The notes: generated from the letters alone by a model not told the origin. Counted from the stretch's first letter, positions 38,480-54,480 are shown. The stretch is DNA of 64,000 nucleotides from Papio anubis (GCF_008728515.1 NC_044981.1:133425937-133489936); one strand, 5' to 3'. Numbers and translations are program-made.

Positions 38480-39720
38480 GGATTGCACTGTTTCCTTATA
38501 TGTCATAAAAGATCTTCTGGAGGGAGTAGGGATTCCACCTCACTTGAAGCTTGAGTTTATTCTTTCTGTTCACAACTTCCTAATCTGCTCTCAATTCTCA
38601 TTTCGTCTGCAGGGCTACTCAGAAATCCTTGGACTTTTCTCATGGTGACCATCTTTTACATTTCCCTATGGCTGCTAATTCCAAACTCCCTTCAACAGAA
38701 TTTTAAACATTTACAGAGTCTGCTCTCTGTGTCATCTTCTATGGACACTGCAGAGATAAATGGGCTTCTGGAAACCATTTCCTTCTGGTTTTTATCCCAG
38801 TTCATTGGTTGTTCCTTTTCAGTTTCCTTTGTTGGATCTGTGGCATGTCCTTGATCTCTTAACGTGCTTCATAATTCAGTTTTCTGATTTCTGCTCCCTT
38901 CTCCTCTCTCCTCTAAATGATCTCACTTAGTCCTAAGGGCTCTAAACATTGTGCCTACCTTCACAGATTTAAAGTAAGTTTCTCCCTCTCCAAAAATACA
39001 CCAGATCTTTCCCTAATTTTCCCCATCCCAGTCAATGGCCACTCCATGTTTCCATTTGCTCTGCCAAAAACCATGGTGTCAACCGTGTCTCCTCTGTCAC
39101 ACTCCACTTATCTCCTATCTGCAAATGCTGCTGGTGCTTCCATCAATAACACCACTGGATTATCCTGTACCAAGACACCTCTTGCCACTGGAAGATTTTT
39201 AGCCTTCAGGACATTTAGATATTCATTAGAGCTTTGCTGACTTCATCTCCTAGCACCCCCTTCTCATTCACTCTGTTCCAACCACCCTAGCATCCTGTTG
39301 TCTGCCAAGCATGGGCCAAGCATGGGCCTGTCTCTGGGCCAGTGCAGTGACGTTTTTGTCTGAGGGGACTGTTCTTCCTGCAGGTATTCACATGACCCAC
39401 ACCATTCACATTTCTGCACAAGTCTCATCTGTTTGTGAAGATCATTGACCACCTTATCTAAAATCATACCTTAGTCACCCTAAGTTCATTGAGGCTCCTT
39501 TGTTTCTCCTGGTAGTACTTGTCATTACCTGACATTAGATTATATATCTACTTCTTTATCTTACTCTCTCATAAAAAATATAAGCTCCAGAAGGCTAGGA
39601 AACACAGGCTGTTTTGTTCACTTGTATATTCCCAGTATGAAGAGCCATGCCTAGCATTGGGTTGGGCCCTCATTAACTTTTTCTTGAATAAAGAAATAAA
39701 TAAAATATTATGTTTACCTT
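38480..39720 (+). mobile_element. L2 LINE, 3' half relic
   Basis: Plus-strand L2 order is visible: ORF2-like text (cccatcccagtcaatggcca, tctccctctcc), ccttatctaaaatcatacct, then the 3' UTR aagctccagaaggctaggaa, ctgttttgttcacttgtata and ccatgcctagcattgggttg. A tandem aagcatgggcc doublet lies near 39308-39328. Confidence 0.7.
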
Positions 39721-40929
39721 CAAGGAATTTACAATTCCATGTGAGAGACAGATATGTACACATATAGGACAGGAAACATATCTTTTATCTATTCATAGTG
39801 TTGGGATGAAGTACATGCTTAGTAAATGTTCATCTTCTGAAAGAATGATTGAAATAATTCTGTATAGTAAAATGTGTTAGTTGTATATAAAATGTACAAA
39901 ATACACGCTGTGCTATGGATAGGTTTTGTGGCAGAGGTAATGTTTGAAAAATGTCTTTAAAAATAAATTAGATTTTACAGGGATTGTCTCACGGAATAGC
40001 AAGAGCAGATCGCTAACGACGTCTAGATAAGTGCAAGAAACGCCAAACTTGGCATTATATAGAATGGTGTTGAGGGCATGGAACCTGGAAAGGCAGTCAG
40101 ATTACAAAGGGTTTCTAATGCTCAAAGAGTCTGATCTTTCCTTGGGAAGGCACTGGAAACTTCTAAGGGTGTGTGAGCACTGCCACTCTGTTATAAGAGT
40201 TAAATTTCTACCATATTTGTTTTGGTAAGAGATAATGAGGACTTGAACTAATGCTGTGGAAATGAGTCAGTAATCACTCATCATCCCTCCATATTTCTCA
40301 CTGACTGCACAGATTGAAGTCATAAATTGAGATATCTCGGCCTCCTCCATCTATTCCTCAGAATCTGTTTTTATGTCTTGAGGAGAAGTGCCTGTTTTCT
40401 TTGCCCTGGCTGGTTTCTTTGCTTCACATTTTAATTATTCTCTTCTCACCATTTATAGGTCTTCACTTTGTTAATTAGCCTAATATGTCCCAAGCTTTAG
40501 ATGGTGATATTAGTGACTCACGAACTCCATTTAGTAGGTTTTGGCTAAAATTTTTTTCTAAAAATGTAAAATAACAAAATTAAATAAACAGCATGGTGTA
40601 TAATACATCTATTTAGATATCTACACACACAAGTTTTTGTGGGTTTCTGGCTTATGATATAAAAAAGTGTTTCTTACAGTGGTTGCAATCAATAAAGTTT
40701 GAAAGTCACTGACCTTGCCATTTTAATTTGATATTTTGATTCAGTGTCTTTTGCATAAAAATTTACTCAAATTATACAAATCACATAAAACAACAATGAA
40801 ACAAAAATGAAAACAGACTCTGTTATTGATCCTGCTAACCAATCAGGGTAGTATTCTACCATTTTATTCTTGAAATTTCTTAAAACTTTAAATTAAAATT
40901 CTGCTTTCATTATTGATGGTCAAAATTCA

Positions 40930-41470
40930 TCAATGATTCTTATAGTGTAACCACAGGACCAACCAAAACTGGGCCTACCCTATTGATAACAAAATGTCAG
41001 GTTACCTTTTAGGTATAACAGAGCCAAAAACTGCAAGTCGTGTAGCCTAGGCATGTTCAATAGAAAAACTGTGACCTCTAACACCACCAGGAACCAACTA
41101 TTCCTCCCCTTGAACCAACAAAACAGGGACAAAATCAAAACCTGAACATTGGCACTACTTCGGAAATGAGGGGTTCATTGGCCCAGAAGATCTAGGGCTA
41201 AAATCTGCCTCAATATACCTTACTGTAAGTGATCAAATTTGAAGCCCTCCAATCAGACTTTGCCAAGCTAGCATTTCTAAATCCTTTGCCTTGCCTTCTG
41301 ATCCCTTGAAACTTTCCTCATATCCCAAATTAGGGAGACAGATTTGAACCTGACTCTTGTCTCCTTGCTGACCAATTTTGCAATAAACCTTTTCTTTTCC
41401 CCAAAGCCAATGCCAACGTTATTGGCTTCAATGTGCTTCAGGCAGCAAGCCCATTTATTTGCTCAATTAC
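40930..41470 (+). mobile_element. possible ERV-type LTR
   Basis: A 0.5-kb block ends with gactcttgtctccttgctga, then ttgcaataaaccttttcttt, an AATAAA near a T-rich end typical of ERV1-like LTRs. The family is not identified and there are no internal genes. Confidence 0.4.
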
Positions 41471-41639
41471 AATAGTCAGTTGCCACCATATTCACTGGGT
41501 CTCCCTTGTGAAAGCAGCAACTAATACTGTTCATTGCTCTTCTCTCCCTTGGTGTCAATGGCAGTGCCGCCCGGGTTCCCTCTCTTCTGACTGCTCCTGC
41601 TTTGGCTCTCCTTTTTCTTCTTTCCCAACATGAAGTCCT

Positions 41640-42440
41640 GCCTTTCCTTCTTTCTATATACTAGCTTTGGATACATTAGCCTGGGAAATCTTATCCAACT
41701 TTAATTCACTTATTAACATATCTTTTCCTTCATCTGCTCCTACAATTTTCAGATTTCCATTTCCTGCAGCTATTTGCATATTTCCATTCAGACAGATATG
41801 TTCTATCAATCTGAACCCATTTGAAACATAAATTATCTTTCTTCTCTAACAGCTCTCTCCTGGTTTCTCTATTTCAGTTAATGGCACCACCCTTTTCGGG
41901 GGCAACCTGCCTAAAAACCTCAGTCTTCAACTCCTGCCCGGACCCTCACCCCTCACATCTAATTAGTTTTCAAATCTGTAGAGCTGTATTAAACAATTTT
42001 CTCACATTCATTCCTTTGTCTCCATTCTTGTTACTATTACCTACTTCTGGTTCTAATTATCTTTTGCCCACGCGAGTATACTAGCCTTTTAATTAGTCTC
42101 TATGCTTTTCTCATTTGCCTGTTTCAATTCATTATACTCAAATCTATTATAATAGTTTTCCTAAAATGTGGCTATAATCATATTAACCTTTTTTTCCAAA
42201 ATAAAAACTTGTAGTGTTTCCTTATTACATAGAAAATTAGATAACTATTTCTTAGACTGGTATTTAGGGTTTTCTACAATATGGACTTTATTCTCCCATT
42301 CATTTTCATCTGCGACTATGAAATTGTGTCTGAACTCCATGTTCCAAATTCTGTTACTTATTAGGTTTTGCACATCCCTTGTATTTTCTAAGCATTTGCC
42401 CATTTAATTTTCTACTATTCCCACCAGTGAAAATCTTTAA
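41640..42440 (+). mobile_element. L2 LINE relic
   Basis: ccttttaattagtctctatg, aatagttttcctaaaatgtg, gtgtttccttattacatag and ggtatttagggttttctaca follow the L2 ORF2-end order in strongly diverged form on the plus strand. Confidence 0.55.
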
Positions 42441-43124
42441 ATTAATTATTTAAGATCCATTATACATGCTACTATTTCTTTTCATATGTTCTTGAAGCTT
42501 CCGGTATTAAGTGTGGTGTTTTGTGCCTTTGAATTCTCTTTACATTTAAGTTGATACCCCTTAACACACAGGTTTTACAGTGAGCTCCTCCAAAAAATGG
42601 CATGCTTCTCTTGTATATCTCCTGTAGCTTTTATTATAGTGTAATCACCAGGGAATTTTCAGTTAGTTATTACATTTTTCTAATCCAAATGGCTTACTTT
42701 TTAAAACAATTAAATACATGGCATTATCTTGTTTAAATCTGGGCATCAAGGAGAAATTAGGGAAAGAAAGACAAAAATAATACTATTTTTCATACACCTA
42801 CTACTTGGTCCCTGGATGAACAATAAGACCATGCATATTATCCTCTTCAATATCCAGCTTACCTAAAAATTTACATTTGACACCTGTAAAAGGCTTGTGA
42901 TTCCAGCCAACAAAAAAGAGGAGCTTTCAGAGGAAAAGGAGATGATTTACAGGAAATGTTTTCAGAATGCATACAAAGCCGAAGATGAAGAAGAAAGTGA
43001 GTAGGCACAGGTGCAAAGATCACGTTGTCTGAATTGCTCTGTGGCTCTTTAACACTCAAGATAAAGTGTCCAGAATTCTAATTCTGAACAAACTGCCATA
43101 CATTATTTTCAAAAGCAAATTCTT

Positions 43125-43166
43125 CTGGGTGACAGAGCGAGACTCCGTCTCAAAAAAAAAAAAAAA
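43125..43166 (+). mobile_element. Severely truncated Alu with TSD
   Basis: Only 27 bases of the Alu 3' end (ctgggtgacagagcgagact, ccgtctc) followed by an A tail. It is flanked by a perfect 14-bp duplication aaaagcaaattctt at 43111-43124 and 43167-43180. The tail A count is shared with the second duplication. Confidence 0.9.
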
Positions 43167-43638
43167 AAAAGCAAATTCTTAGAGTAAAACTGCCCTGCCT
43201 TACTGAAGTCTATAAATCACTTAACAGAAAGTGCAGGTAGTCTGGGCAAAAAGGTAAATGAAAACACCTACAGTTTTCATCAATATATAAACCAGTGCAG
43301 AATCTTCAGACAGCACTGAAAGAAGATATGCCAGCTTTTGTTTCTTGTTAGGGCTGTGTTTCCATGGTACCAAGCTCAGACCATCTTAAGAAAAAGGAGG
43401 TTGTGATTCCGGGAGTTTCCTTTTTTTTTGGAGCATAACAAGTCACCTGCTTTAATTGTACAATTTTTCAATTGTTTTCTTGATAATTATTTCCAAATCT
43501 TGAATCAAACACATAAAATAAATGGAAACAGCCACAAAAATTACATAATATGCACCCGAACAATCCTTCATAGCTGATATTATGGGCAGAGGTATAGGTA
43601 AACATTAGACAGGTATATTTATGAAACCATGCATATTT

Positions 43639-43666
43639 TTGTGTGTGTGTGTGTATATATATATAA
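43639..43666 (+). repeat. (GT)n(AT)n microsatellite
   Basis: tgtgtgtgtgtgtgta followed by tatatatata. Confidence 0.9.
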
Positions 43667-43932
43667 TTTGTTTTATAAACATATCTTACATTAATATTGG
43701 TACTTACATTTTAAGTAATAAGTATTATTTACTTGGGGTAGAGTTCCAAAGGAAAAATGAACCATAGGGTATTATATACTCACTTTTGTCATGTTTTTAT
43801 ATTATTAAAAATATCTCTATCTTAAATTGAGATTTTTGTCTACATGGAAAAAATAGCCAAATCATAGACAGCCCATGTGCTAGACAGATGGCGTTTCTGA
43901 TAGGGAAATGTGGTTATATTTCTCAATCTTAC

Positions 43933-44057
43933 TTGTTACTGGAAGAAATCAGAGGGCAGGCACATTGCTGACAGTCATTTGGCAATCCCTTGACAATTCC
44001 ATAGTATCCAAGAGCACATCGTTCACAGAAGTCACCAGCAGTGTGATGTTGACAATT
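43933..44057 (-). CDS. LAMA2: LAMA2 exon 30: LE module
   Basis: This 125-nt exon encodes 41 codons plus two bases, beginning [14 protein letters not shown] and ending [10 protein letters not shown]. The acceptor is TTTCCTTTACAG and the donor is AA|GTAAGA, a strong match to consensus. It supplies the last four cysteines of the LE module begun in exon 29 (order NC, FC, RC, DC) and the first two of the next one (CAC). The final AA joins the T of exon 31 to make an Asn codon, so residue N1479 (human numbering) is split by the intron. Human coordinates would be c.4312-4436. Confidence 0.96.
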
Positions 44058-44164
44058 CTGTAAAGGAAATAAGTTTGTTTTTCATTTAGTGAGAGTTAGG
44101 ATGTAATTTATCATACAGTCCCTAGCTATGAATATGTGTCTATGAACACATATACTTTCTTACA

Positions 44165-44198
44165 GACACACACACACACACACATACACACACACACT
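44165..44198 (+). repeat. (CA)n microsatellite
   Basis: CA units interrupted once by a T (cacacacatacacacac). Confidence 0.95.
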
Positions 44199-45209
44199 TT
44201 ATCACTGACAAAGAATTCAGTCTTTGATATAAATATTTTTAAAGAAGCTCTTTTATTTGAGAAACTAATAACGAGCTATTGTAGCTACACTGACAATAAG
44301 AGTTACTATTCTCTTTTCCCTGCACCGATCGCTATGTAAATATTTCTCCTACTTTAAATTGGGGAATAGACTTCAAGAGTCTCTGAAATTTATTATTTCT
44401 TCTAGGCATTTACGTTTCTTCATATCCCAGATTTTAGCTCTCTGAGATGTTAGAAAAAGGTGCTACAAATACTGTGGCCTTGGCACATGCCCACTAGTGG
44501 GCTTTCTGAAACCACCTCAAGGTGGAAAGCACAGATGTAGGTGGTTCTTCATAAATATGGAGGAATCAATCTAAAACCAGCAATCTCCGATCAATATCTT
44601 CTTTTTTATGCTTGCATAATAAGAGACATTGGAGTGATATCCTTTAACACCTTTCCACAAGGAAATGAGAATAGCTTCAGAATAGTGTGTAAATAGCTTC
44701 AAATTAAAATTTTCACGAAGCAGAATTATATTTAATGCAATAATCAATTATGCAATAAGAACTTAGGAAGAGCTACATGGAATCAACTGAAACAGTCAAT
44801 GAAAGAACATCCTACCTTCTAGAAATTTACGTAAGCTTTGGGAAAATAATAATTAAAAAAAACCACCTGACAAAAAATAAACATGGCAGCAAGAATGCAA
44901 CATTGAATGCTGTTTCGTGGGAATGTGGTCCTTGCATTTGAGAGTTGAGAAAAAGGAAGAGAGGGAATTTGGAATTGGATTTTAGTTGGATTTTATAAGA
45001 CAGGATTTGGACTGGTCAGAACAGTGACTTACATCTTATAAACAACATCGAAAGAAAAGTTGAGAAACAAATAAGTCAGTAACAAAGTAGGTGGACATGT
45101 TAGTGAACTGGCTTCCTGATAATCTCAGCTGGAGCCACAAAGCTGCCTGCAGGCTCTATACTGAACTTGGATGATATCCCATAGACTGGGCTCTGCTTCA
45201 TTTAATCAA

Positions 45210-45237
45210 TCAAGAAGAATGTATTTATTCTTCTTGA
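45210..45237. repeat. Perfect 11-bp hairpin
   Basis: tcaagaagaat and attcttcttga are exact inverted copies separated by six bases (gtattt). Confidence 0.9.
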
Positions 45238-45560
45238 AGAATGTTTCATGTGTCGTCTAACGGCCAGACAATTGTTGGTATGGAATGTGTGGTAATTCAC
45301 AACAAACAATAGCTGATGTCATTTCCACCACAGATATTGCTATGGAATTAATTTTTGCTTAGAACTTCTGCTAACTCTTTCTGAGAGTTTATGCTATTTC
45401 TTGCAGTGAAACTATGACATTGCCACAGTGAATTTTAGATCATTTAGTTTTTACATTTTTCGTGTTATATTTGAAAGTATATTGTGACATTTACAGATTT
45501 TATAACAATGTGAAATGAATCCGGTTTTTCCAATATGACAAGGTACAAATCTTGTCATTT

Positions 45561-45829
45561 TGTTTGTTTGTTTGTTTTTCTTTTGAGACAGAGCTCTGTC
45601 ACCCCGGCTGGAGTCCAATGGCATGATCTTGGCTCACTGCAACCTCTGCCTCCTGAGTAAAGGGATTCTCCTGCCTCACCCTCCCGAGTAGCTGGGACTA
45701 CAGGCACATGCCACCATGCCCTGCTAATTTTTGTATTTTTAGTAGGGATGGGGTTTCACCATGTTGGCCAGGCTGTTCTCGAACTCCTGACCTCAGGTGA
45801 TCCACCCACCTCAGCCTCCCAAAGTGCCT
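45561..45829 (-). mobile_element. Alu, 5'-truncated
   Basis: Minus-strand Alu from a T-rich tail (tgtttgtttgtttgtttttc) to cctcccaaagtgcctgg. The final ~30 bases (the 5' end of the element) are missing. Confidence 0.93.
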
Positions 45830-45902
45830 GGCAAATCTCAAATCCTCTACTTCTACACCTCACCCTCAGTCAATGATGGCCCCCTATTTTAAGAGACAAG
45901 AA

Positions 45903-46104
45903 AGCTCTAATTTCAAGTGTCATTGCAGAAAAGTGTTTAGCAGAGCAAAATGATTTGTCATATTTTGCCGTTGATTTAAGTGCCATAATCCTCTTTTATT
46001 CAACCATCCAAAAGAACCACCATTTTTTAGCAATAAAAGAGCCATTCTGTATTTAACAGTAGCATTATGAGAGATAATGTCTCCAAGATAAAATGATTAT
46101 CTAT
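45903..46104 (+). repeat. 202-bp direct repeat, copy A
   Basis: Aligns without net gaps to 48077-48278 at a constant offset of 2174 bases, with 13 mismatches by my count (about 6%). I do not recognise it as a known repeat. Confidence 0.93.
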
Positions 46105-46199
46105 TATCTATTATAATAATCCAATCTAATTTGGATGCTCCCTTGGTTTCCTGGCAAACAATTCAGTGTCTTGCCACATTATTTTCCATCCATTTGACA

Positions 46200-48035
<1,836 letters not shown>

Positions 48036-48057
48036 GGAAGTCTAGATGAAACTGGTC

Positions 48058-48081
48058 AGGCTTTTTCAGATGAAAAAGCCT
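48058..48081. repeat. Perfect 11-bp hairpin, 2-base loop
   Basis: aggctttttca and tgaaaaagcct are exact inverted copies separated by only ga. The right arm overlaps the first bases of direct-repeat copy B. Confidence 0.92.
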
Positions 48082-48278
48082 AAATTTCAAGTGTCATTGC
48101 AGAAAAGTGGTTAGCAGAGCAAAATGATTTGTCATATTTTGCCACTGATTTAAGTGCCATAATCCTCTTTTACTCAACCATCCAAAGGAACCACCAGTTT
48201 TTAGCAATAAAAGAGCCATTCCATATTTAACAGTAGCATTATGAGAGATAATGGCTCCAAGATAAAATAATTATCTAT
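48077..48278 (+). repeat. 202-bp direct repeat, copy B
   Basis: Partner of 45903-46104. Both contain gtgtcattgcagaaaagtg and aacagtagcattatgagaga. Confidence 0.93.
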
Positions 48279-49489
48279 GAATTCTAACTTCAAGTCATTC
48301 AGCAAGGGGTCATGCTGACGAATAAGTGTTAACTGGGGAGTGTTTTAAGAGCATATTTTATAGTTATAGAGATGAATGTGCCAAAAATACATAGGACCTT
48401 CAACAATAATTTTCAGCATTTTACTTTTGCAGTAAAATAATTGCATAATGAATTATTTTATGTCACCTAAATATAACATTAGTAACTCAATTAAAATCCT
48501 TAAAGCCAATAATCATTACTAAAAAGACAAGAGATTCAAAAATATGATTTTGTTTCTCTTATACCTGTAAGTCGACATAATTTCTTCAATAGAGAAAGCA
48601 AATATTGTAATCTTCTCTGGATAATCTTGTCAATCTTTCACAGGGTTGCTGACATACTAAACTTGGTTAATTGAATCAAATGTCCTGGTTAGGTCCACAA
48701 ACACACAACACATAAATCAGGAGCCTCTTTTTGAAACTTTTCTGACATACCCTTTTCATATGACTTTCCTGTCTGCTTTGAAATAGTGTACATAATTTTT
48801 TTCTTATATAAAAATTAGCCTTTAGGGAAAATTTCTATATTTTGGATGCCTAATGAGAAGTTTAATTATATTCTCAAGAGTGGTATGTGCTAGTACCTCT
48901 TCAATAATACATTAGAATATATTAGATTTGTTAAGTTTTTTTGCACACTGGAAAACTGTTGGTATATATCCCTTCTACAAAATCAAATGAATATAACATT
49001 AATATTATAGTATCTCAGCCCTAAGTTGAGAAATTACCTAACCTAACCTTCTTGCCATACAGGAATGCCTTCTATACTTTCCTTGAGATATCATTAAATG
49101 CATGAATTCTTATAAGACGGCTTTTTTTCATCTTGCATAAGCTGTGAAGTTTTTCCTTACGGTGAATAAAAATTTGTTGCATTCTAATTTTCAATCAGTG
49201 ATCCAAGTTCTGCCTTCTGAAGTGATGAAAATTAAGTCTAATTCCCTTTTCCTAGGGAAGGTCCTCAAATATCTAAGAATACTATTACCTCCTAAATCTT
49301 TGTTTCAAGCTGAACATTTAGCAATCTTACTCAGGGTTTCCTTCAAATATAAGTCTCTAGCTGTGATTTGCAAATATGTTAAATGTACTTCCTCCCTTGA
49401 TTTGGATCTTATACAAGTAGCAATGCCCTGTGTTGGCACCTAGTGAATCTGCAATCAAGTAAGGACTCTTACTTCACGTGAATTGCTAA

Positions 49490-49640
49490 TACGTGTCATT
49501 TCCTCTGTTCTTTCCCCTAAACTAGAAAATAAGCTCTAGAGGGCAAGACCCATGCAGTCTTCACATTCCTAGTACCTATCATAGGCCATAGACCTGTATA
49601 TTGGAAACATAATTAACAGATGCCACAGGAATGAACAAAC
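49490..49640 (+). mobile_element. L2 LINE 3' tip
   Basis: ctagaaaataagctctagag, ggcaagacccatgcagtctt and cattcctagtacctatcata follow the L2 3' UTR order. Confidence 0.6.
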
Positions 49641-50009
49641 AAGTGAGCTTACCTGAGTTCAAATCTTTTCTATTAATCTCATCTTGTTAATTGTAATTCA
49701 TAGTTTCATCTGTCAGGATCTTTTCCCACCATCCAACACATTAGATAATACTTTCAGCTTTATGTTATCTGAATATTTGATAGATCTCATCCAAAGCATT
49801 TACAGATATTTTGAACAAAACAAGGTCAAATACTAAAGCTTATGCCTCATCATTGGAGATATCACTAGAGCGTACTCTGGGTCACATATTTTTAGCAACG
49901 TGTATGCCCATCAACCTATCAGCTGGCTAACATCTGGCTCATATTTTCAATCTTGTATGCAAGGATACTATGAAATAGCTCATCAAACCCCTATTTAAAC
50001 AAAACCAGC

Positions 50010-50220
50010 ATTTGAATCATGGATAAGATCTCTACTGCTTTATAACTTAAGCAAGTTATTTAATTTCTCCAGCATCAGTTCATCAATTGTAAAAGACGAA
50101 ATAATCTTGTCTATCTCATAAGTTTATTGTAACAATAAACGAGAAAATCTCTGTACAGTGACCTGTTTTGGTCCTGGTACATACACAGTTTTGGACACAT
50201 AATAGCAGTTATTATTTTTG
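50010..50220 (+). mobile_element. MIR
   Basis: aacttaagcaagttatttaa, tctccagcatcagttcatca and ctcataagtttattgtaaca match a diverged plus-strand MIR. Confidence 0.6.
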
Positions 50221-50361
50221 CTGAATTTGAGATATGATGTATCACAGTGTCTGATAAACTTGATATTTTACTGTGATTTAGAAAACTAGGTTTTCAGATA
50301 TTATATATACAGTAATCCTAGCACTTAGTTTGGTATGTGTTATTTTGAGTGAACCTATTCT

Positions 50362-50490
50362 TTTTTTCAATTTTTAATTTTTTGTAGACACGGGGCCTGT
50401 GTTGACCATGCTGGTCTCGAACTCCTGGATCCTCTTCTCTTGGCCCCCAAAAGTGCTGGGATTACAGGCATGAGCCACTGCCCCCAACAA
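50362..50490 (-). mobile_element. Alu monomer (FLAM/FRAM-like)
   Basis: A single Alu arm, about 129 bp, in minus orientation: tagacacggggcctgtgttg, ctggtctcgaactcctgg, gggattacaggcatgagcca. It is flanked by a perfect 14-bp duplication agtgaacctattct at 50348-50361 and 50491-50504, so it inserted as a single arm. Confidence 0.88.
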
Positions 50491-51618
50491 AGTGAACCTA
50501 TTCTGATTCCTAATGAGCACTGTTTATTTTTTCCACAGTTGACAGATATTTGTTAAGTAAGCAATACTTAAGTTTCATTGGAGATCACAATCAATCTGTT
50601 TCCTACATTTTATTTTCCTTTATAAAACCTGGAAAGACGTTTTATTGCTTACTATCCTGTGACAAATTTTATGTTCTCACAATTTGTCAAGTGTTTTCCA
50701 TGCATGACCCCTAGTCACTTTTGCAGATTCTGTCACGACTCTAAGATGTAATTCACTTGAGCTTTCAAAATCAAACTCATTTAATCAGCAGAGTGTGTTT
50801 ACACTCTCTTGCCATCTGGAGAAAGCAGTTTGTGGTGGATTTGAAACCTGCTTCTAATACTTTTTGGTCAAGACTTTATAGGTTTTCTTAGCATTAATTT
50901 TTAGAACTTAATATAAGGCTAACAATCTCTATTTTGCCAAGGTTGTTAGGTAGATTAAATAAGGTTTACAAAACAAAAAATTAGTGAATTCTAGTTACAA
51001 ATCTGTCTATTTACTGAAGATAGGGTTAATTGATTAAATGTTTCAGGCAACAGTAACAATCAGTTATAGAGATTTATTTTATTATTTTTTTTAAAATAAG
51101 AATTGTGATAGAGTGAAAATAATATTTCCACAAATTATTTTATCTTTAAAAAGTCGTTTGAGCTAGCTAAGGCTTCAATATTCCCATGTGAAAAAACAAT
51201 AGGAGAAATAATTCTGACTACAGGGTGTAGCAATGATTAAATGAAAATATCTTCCTTCTGTCTCTCTCTTTCTACCTACTCATGTGTGTGTACTAGTTAC
51301 TGTTAGTTCACTTATCTCCCTCTCTCCCCTTGGATTCAGTATCACATAGGTTTTATTCTGCAAAAATTTTTTTTTCTTAAGGAGCAATAGTCACTGAGCT
51401 ATTCATAACATGCCTATGTAAAGATTTATTAATGCCTAGGATGAAGCAACAATTATCTTGCAAGTATCATTAGGTATGATGAAGAGCATAGTTACAAAGT
51501 GATCTGGGTTTCTTTGAAATATTTAGTCTATAAAGCTTTCTATACTTTTCTTTCCTATGCACTTTATATTTTCAGGGAAAGGTGTGAAGAAAAAGAAAAA
51601 CAAGATAAGTGAGTGCCC

Positions 51619-52017
51619 ATCTCCAAATATCATCATGTTGGAGGTTAAGGCTTGCTATGGCCTGAATAATTGCGTTCTCCAAAAATTCGTATGTTGAAAT
51701 CCTGTCTCCCAATGTGATAGTAATAGGAGAAGGGGCCTGTAGGAGGTGATTACATCATGAGGCTGGAGCCTTATGAGTGGGATTAGGGCCTTTACAAAAG
51801 AGACCCCAGAGAGCTATCCAGTGCCTTCCAACATGTGAAGACAAAGAAAGAAGGGGTCATCTATGATAAGGAAATAAAACTTCCCCAGACACTGACTTTG
51901 CTGGAGATATGATCTGGGACTTCCCAGCCTTCAGAACTGTGGGAAATAAGTTTCTGTTATTTATAAGCTACCCAGTTTATGATATTTTGTTACAGCATCC
52001 TAAATGGACTAAGACAG
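51619..52017 (+). mobile_element. MaLR-type LTR with inverted head
   Basis: Same family, orientation and fold-back junction as the copy at 17399-17816. A reversed head (atctccaaatatcatcatgt) is followed from about 51652 by the LTR proper (gctatggcctgaataattgc, agagaccccagagagctatc, ggactaagacag). Confidence 0.7.
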
Positions 52018-52109
52018 TAAGAAAATCTAGCATAGTGCTAGACATTTTTTTTTACATTTTTTGATCAATTATCAACTGATTGGTTCTTCAACTATAAATG
52101 GTAGATAAC

Positions 52110-52390
52110 GTGTATGGTAATGATCATCTTTATGATCATCATTATCATAATTGCTTTTATGAAGCATACCATACACTAAGTAATGTTCTAAGCCTTTTAT
52201 TGAGTATTTCATCAAATCCTTACAAAAACTCTGTGAGTAGGCACTATTATTATTTTCATTATATAAATGAAGAAACTAAGACCTCATTAAGGTTAAATAA
52301 ATTGAGTAGGCTCATACTGCCAGTAAGGGGTGAAGCCAGGATTTGAATCAAGGCACTTTGACTGCAGAGTTCATGCTTGCCACTATACCA
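52110..52390 (-). mobile_element. MIR
   Basis: Nearly complete reverse MIR: cattatcataattgctttta, actctgtgagtaggcactat, ccagtaaggggtgaagccag, gatttgaatcaaggcact. Confidence 0.85.
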
Positions 52391-53059
52391 AAGTAGAAGG
52401 CATTGCTCTGTATAATGGATATGATATGAAACTGAGATCCATATTACACATAAAAGAGAAATCAGTATGCTTCGGTTTCCTCAGTTACAATGTGGGAGTA
52501 ATAACAGCTATTTCTTATTTGCCTCATGAGGCCATTTCAAAGATGAACAGAGTTGCCTAAATTCAAAAGTTGTGAGTTCCATGAAAGAAAACATAAAAAT
52601 TCAGAGCATAACGGTTTATACCAGCTGTGTTTGTTTAATGGAAGTATTTATTTTTTACTTCATCTAGGGATTACTCAGAAAATAGACATGCTTTTAGAAT
52701 TCTTAGGGAACAAAAGTAGTCATAATAATCAATTGGTCAAAAGAGGACAGTGTAAAGATGATAATTTTAATCCTAATAAAAATGAAATTAAATTGCATTC
52801 TTTATAAATGCTTCTAAATTAATCATATAAAGCAAACATAACTGTGTTAAAAATGCCAGTGAAGATTGCATAACAAAAATGCATTTAATTCTTGCTTAAG
52901 AATGTGTATAGATTAACCCCCCCAAATTACCTATTGAATTTTTCAGGCAAGCAGATGATGAAAAAATAGTATACTAAAGCAAGATAGTAATTATTTCTGG
53001 AATTCATGGATGGCTAATATTAGTTATTTATTTTGTCAATAATATCATTTATGGTTCTG

Positions 53060-54480
<1,421 letters not shown>

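Larger units (their letters stand above)
37032..43932 (-). other. LAMA2: LAMA2 intron 30 (6,901 bp)
   Basis: Full intron between exons 30 and 31. It holds an alternating purine-pyrimidine tract (38263-38303), L2 copies (38480-39720, 41640-42440), a possible ERV LTR (40930-41470), a 27-bp Alu stub (43125-43166) and a GT/AT run (43639-43666). I recognise nothing in 37040-38250, 39730-40920 or 42450-43110. Confidence 0.85.
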
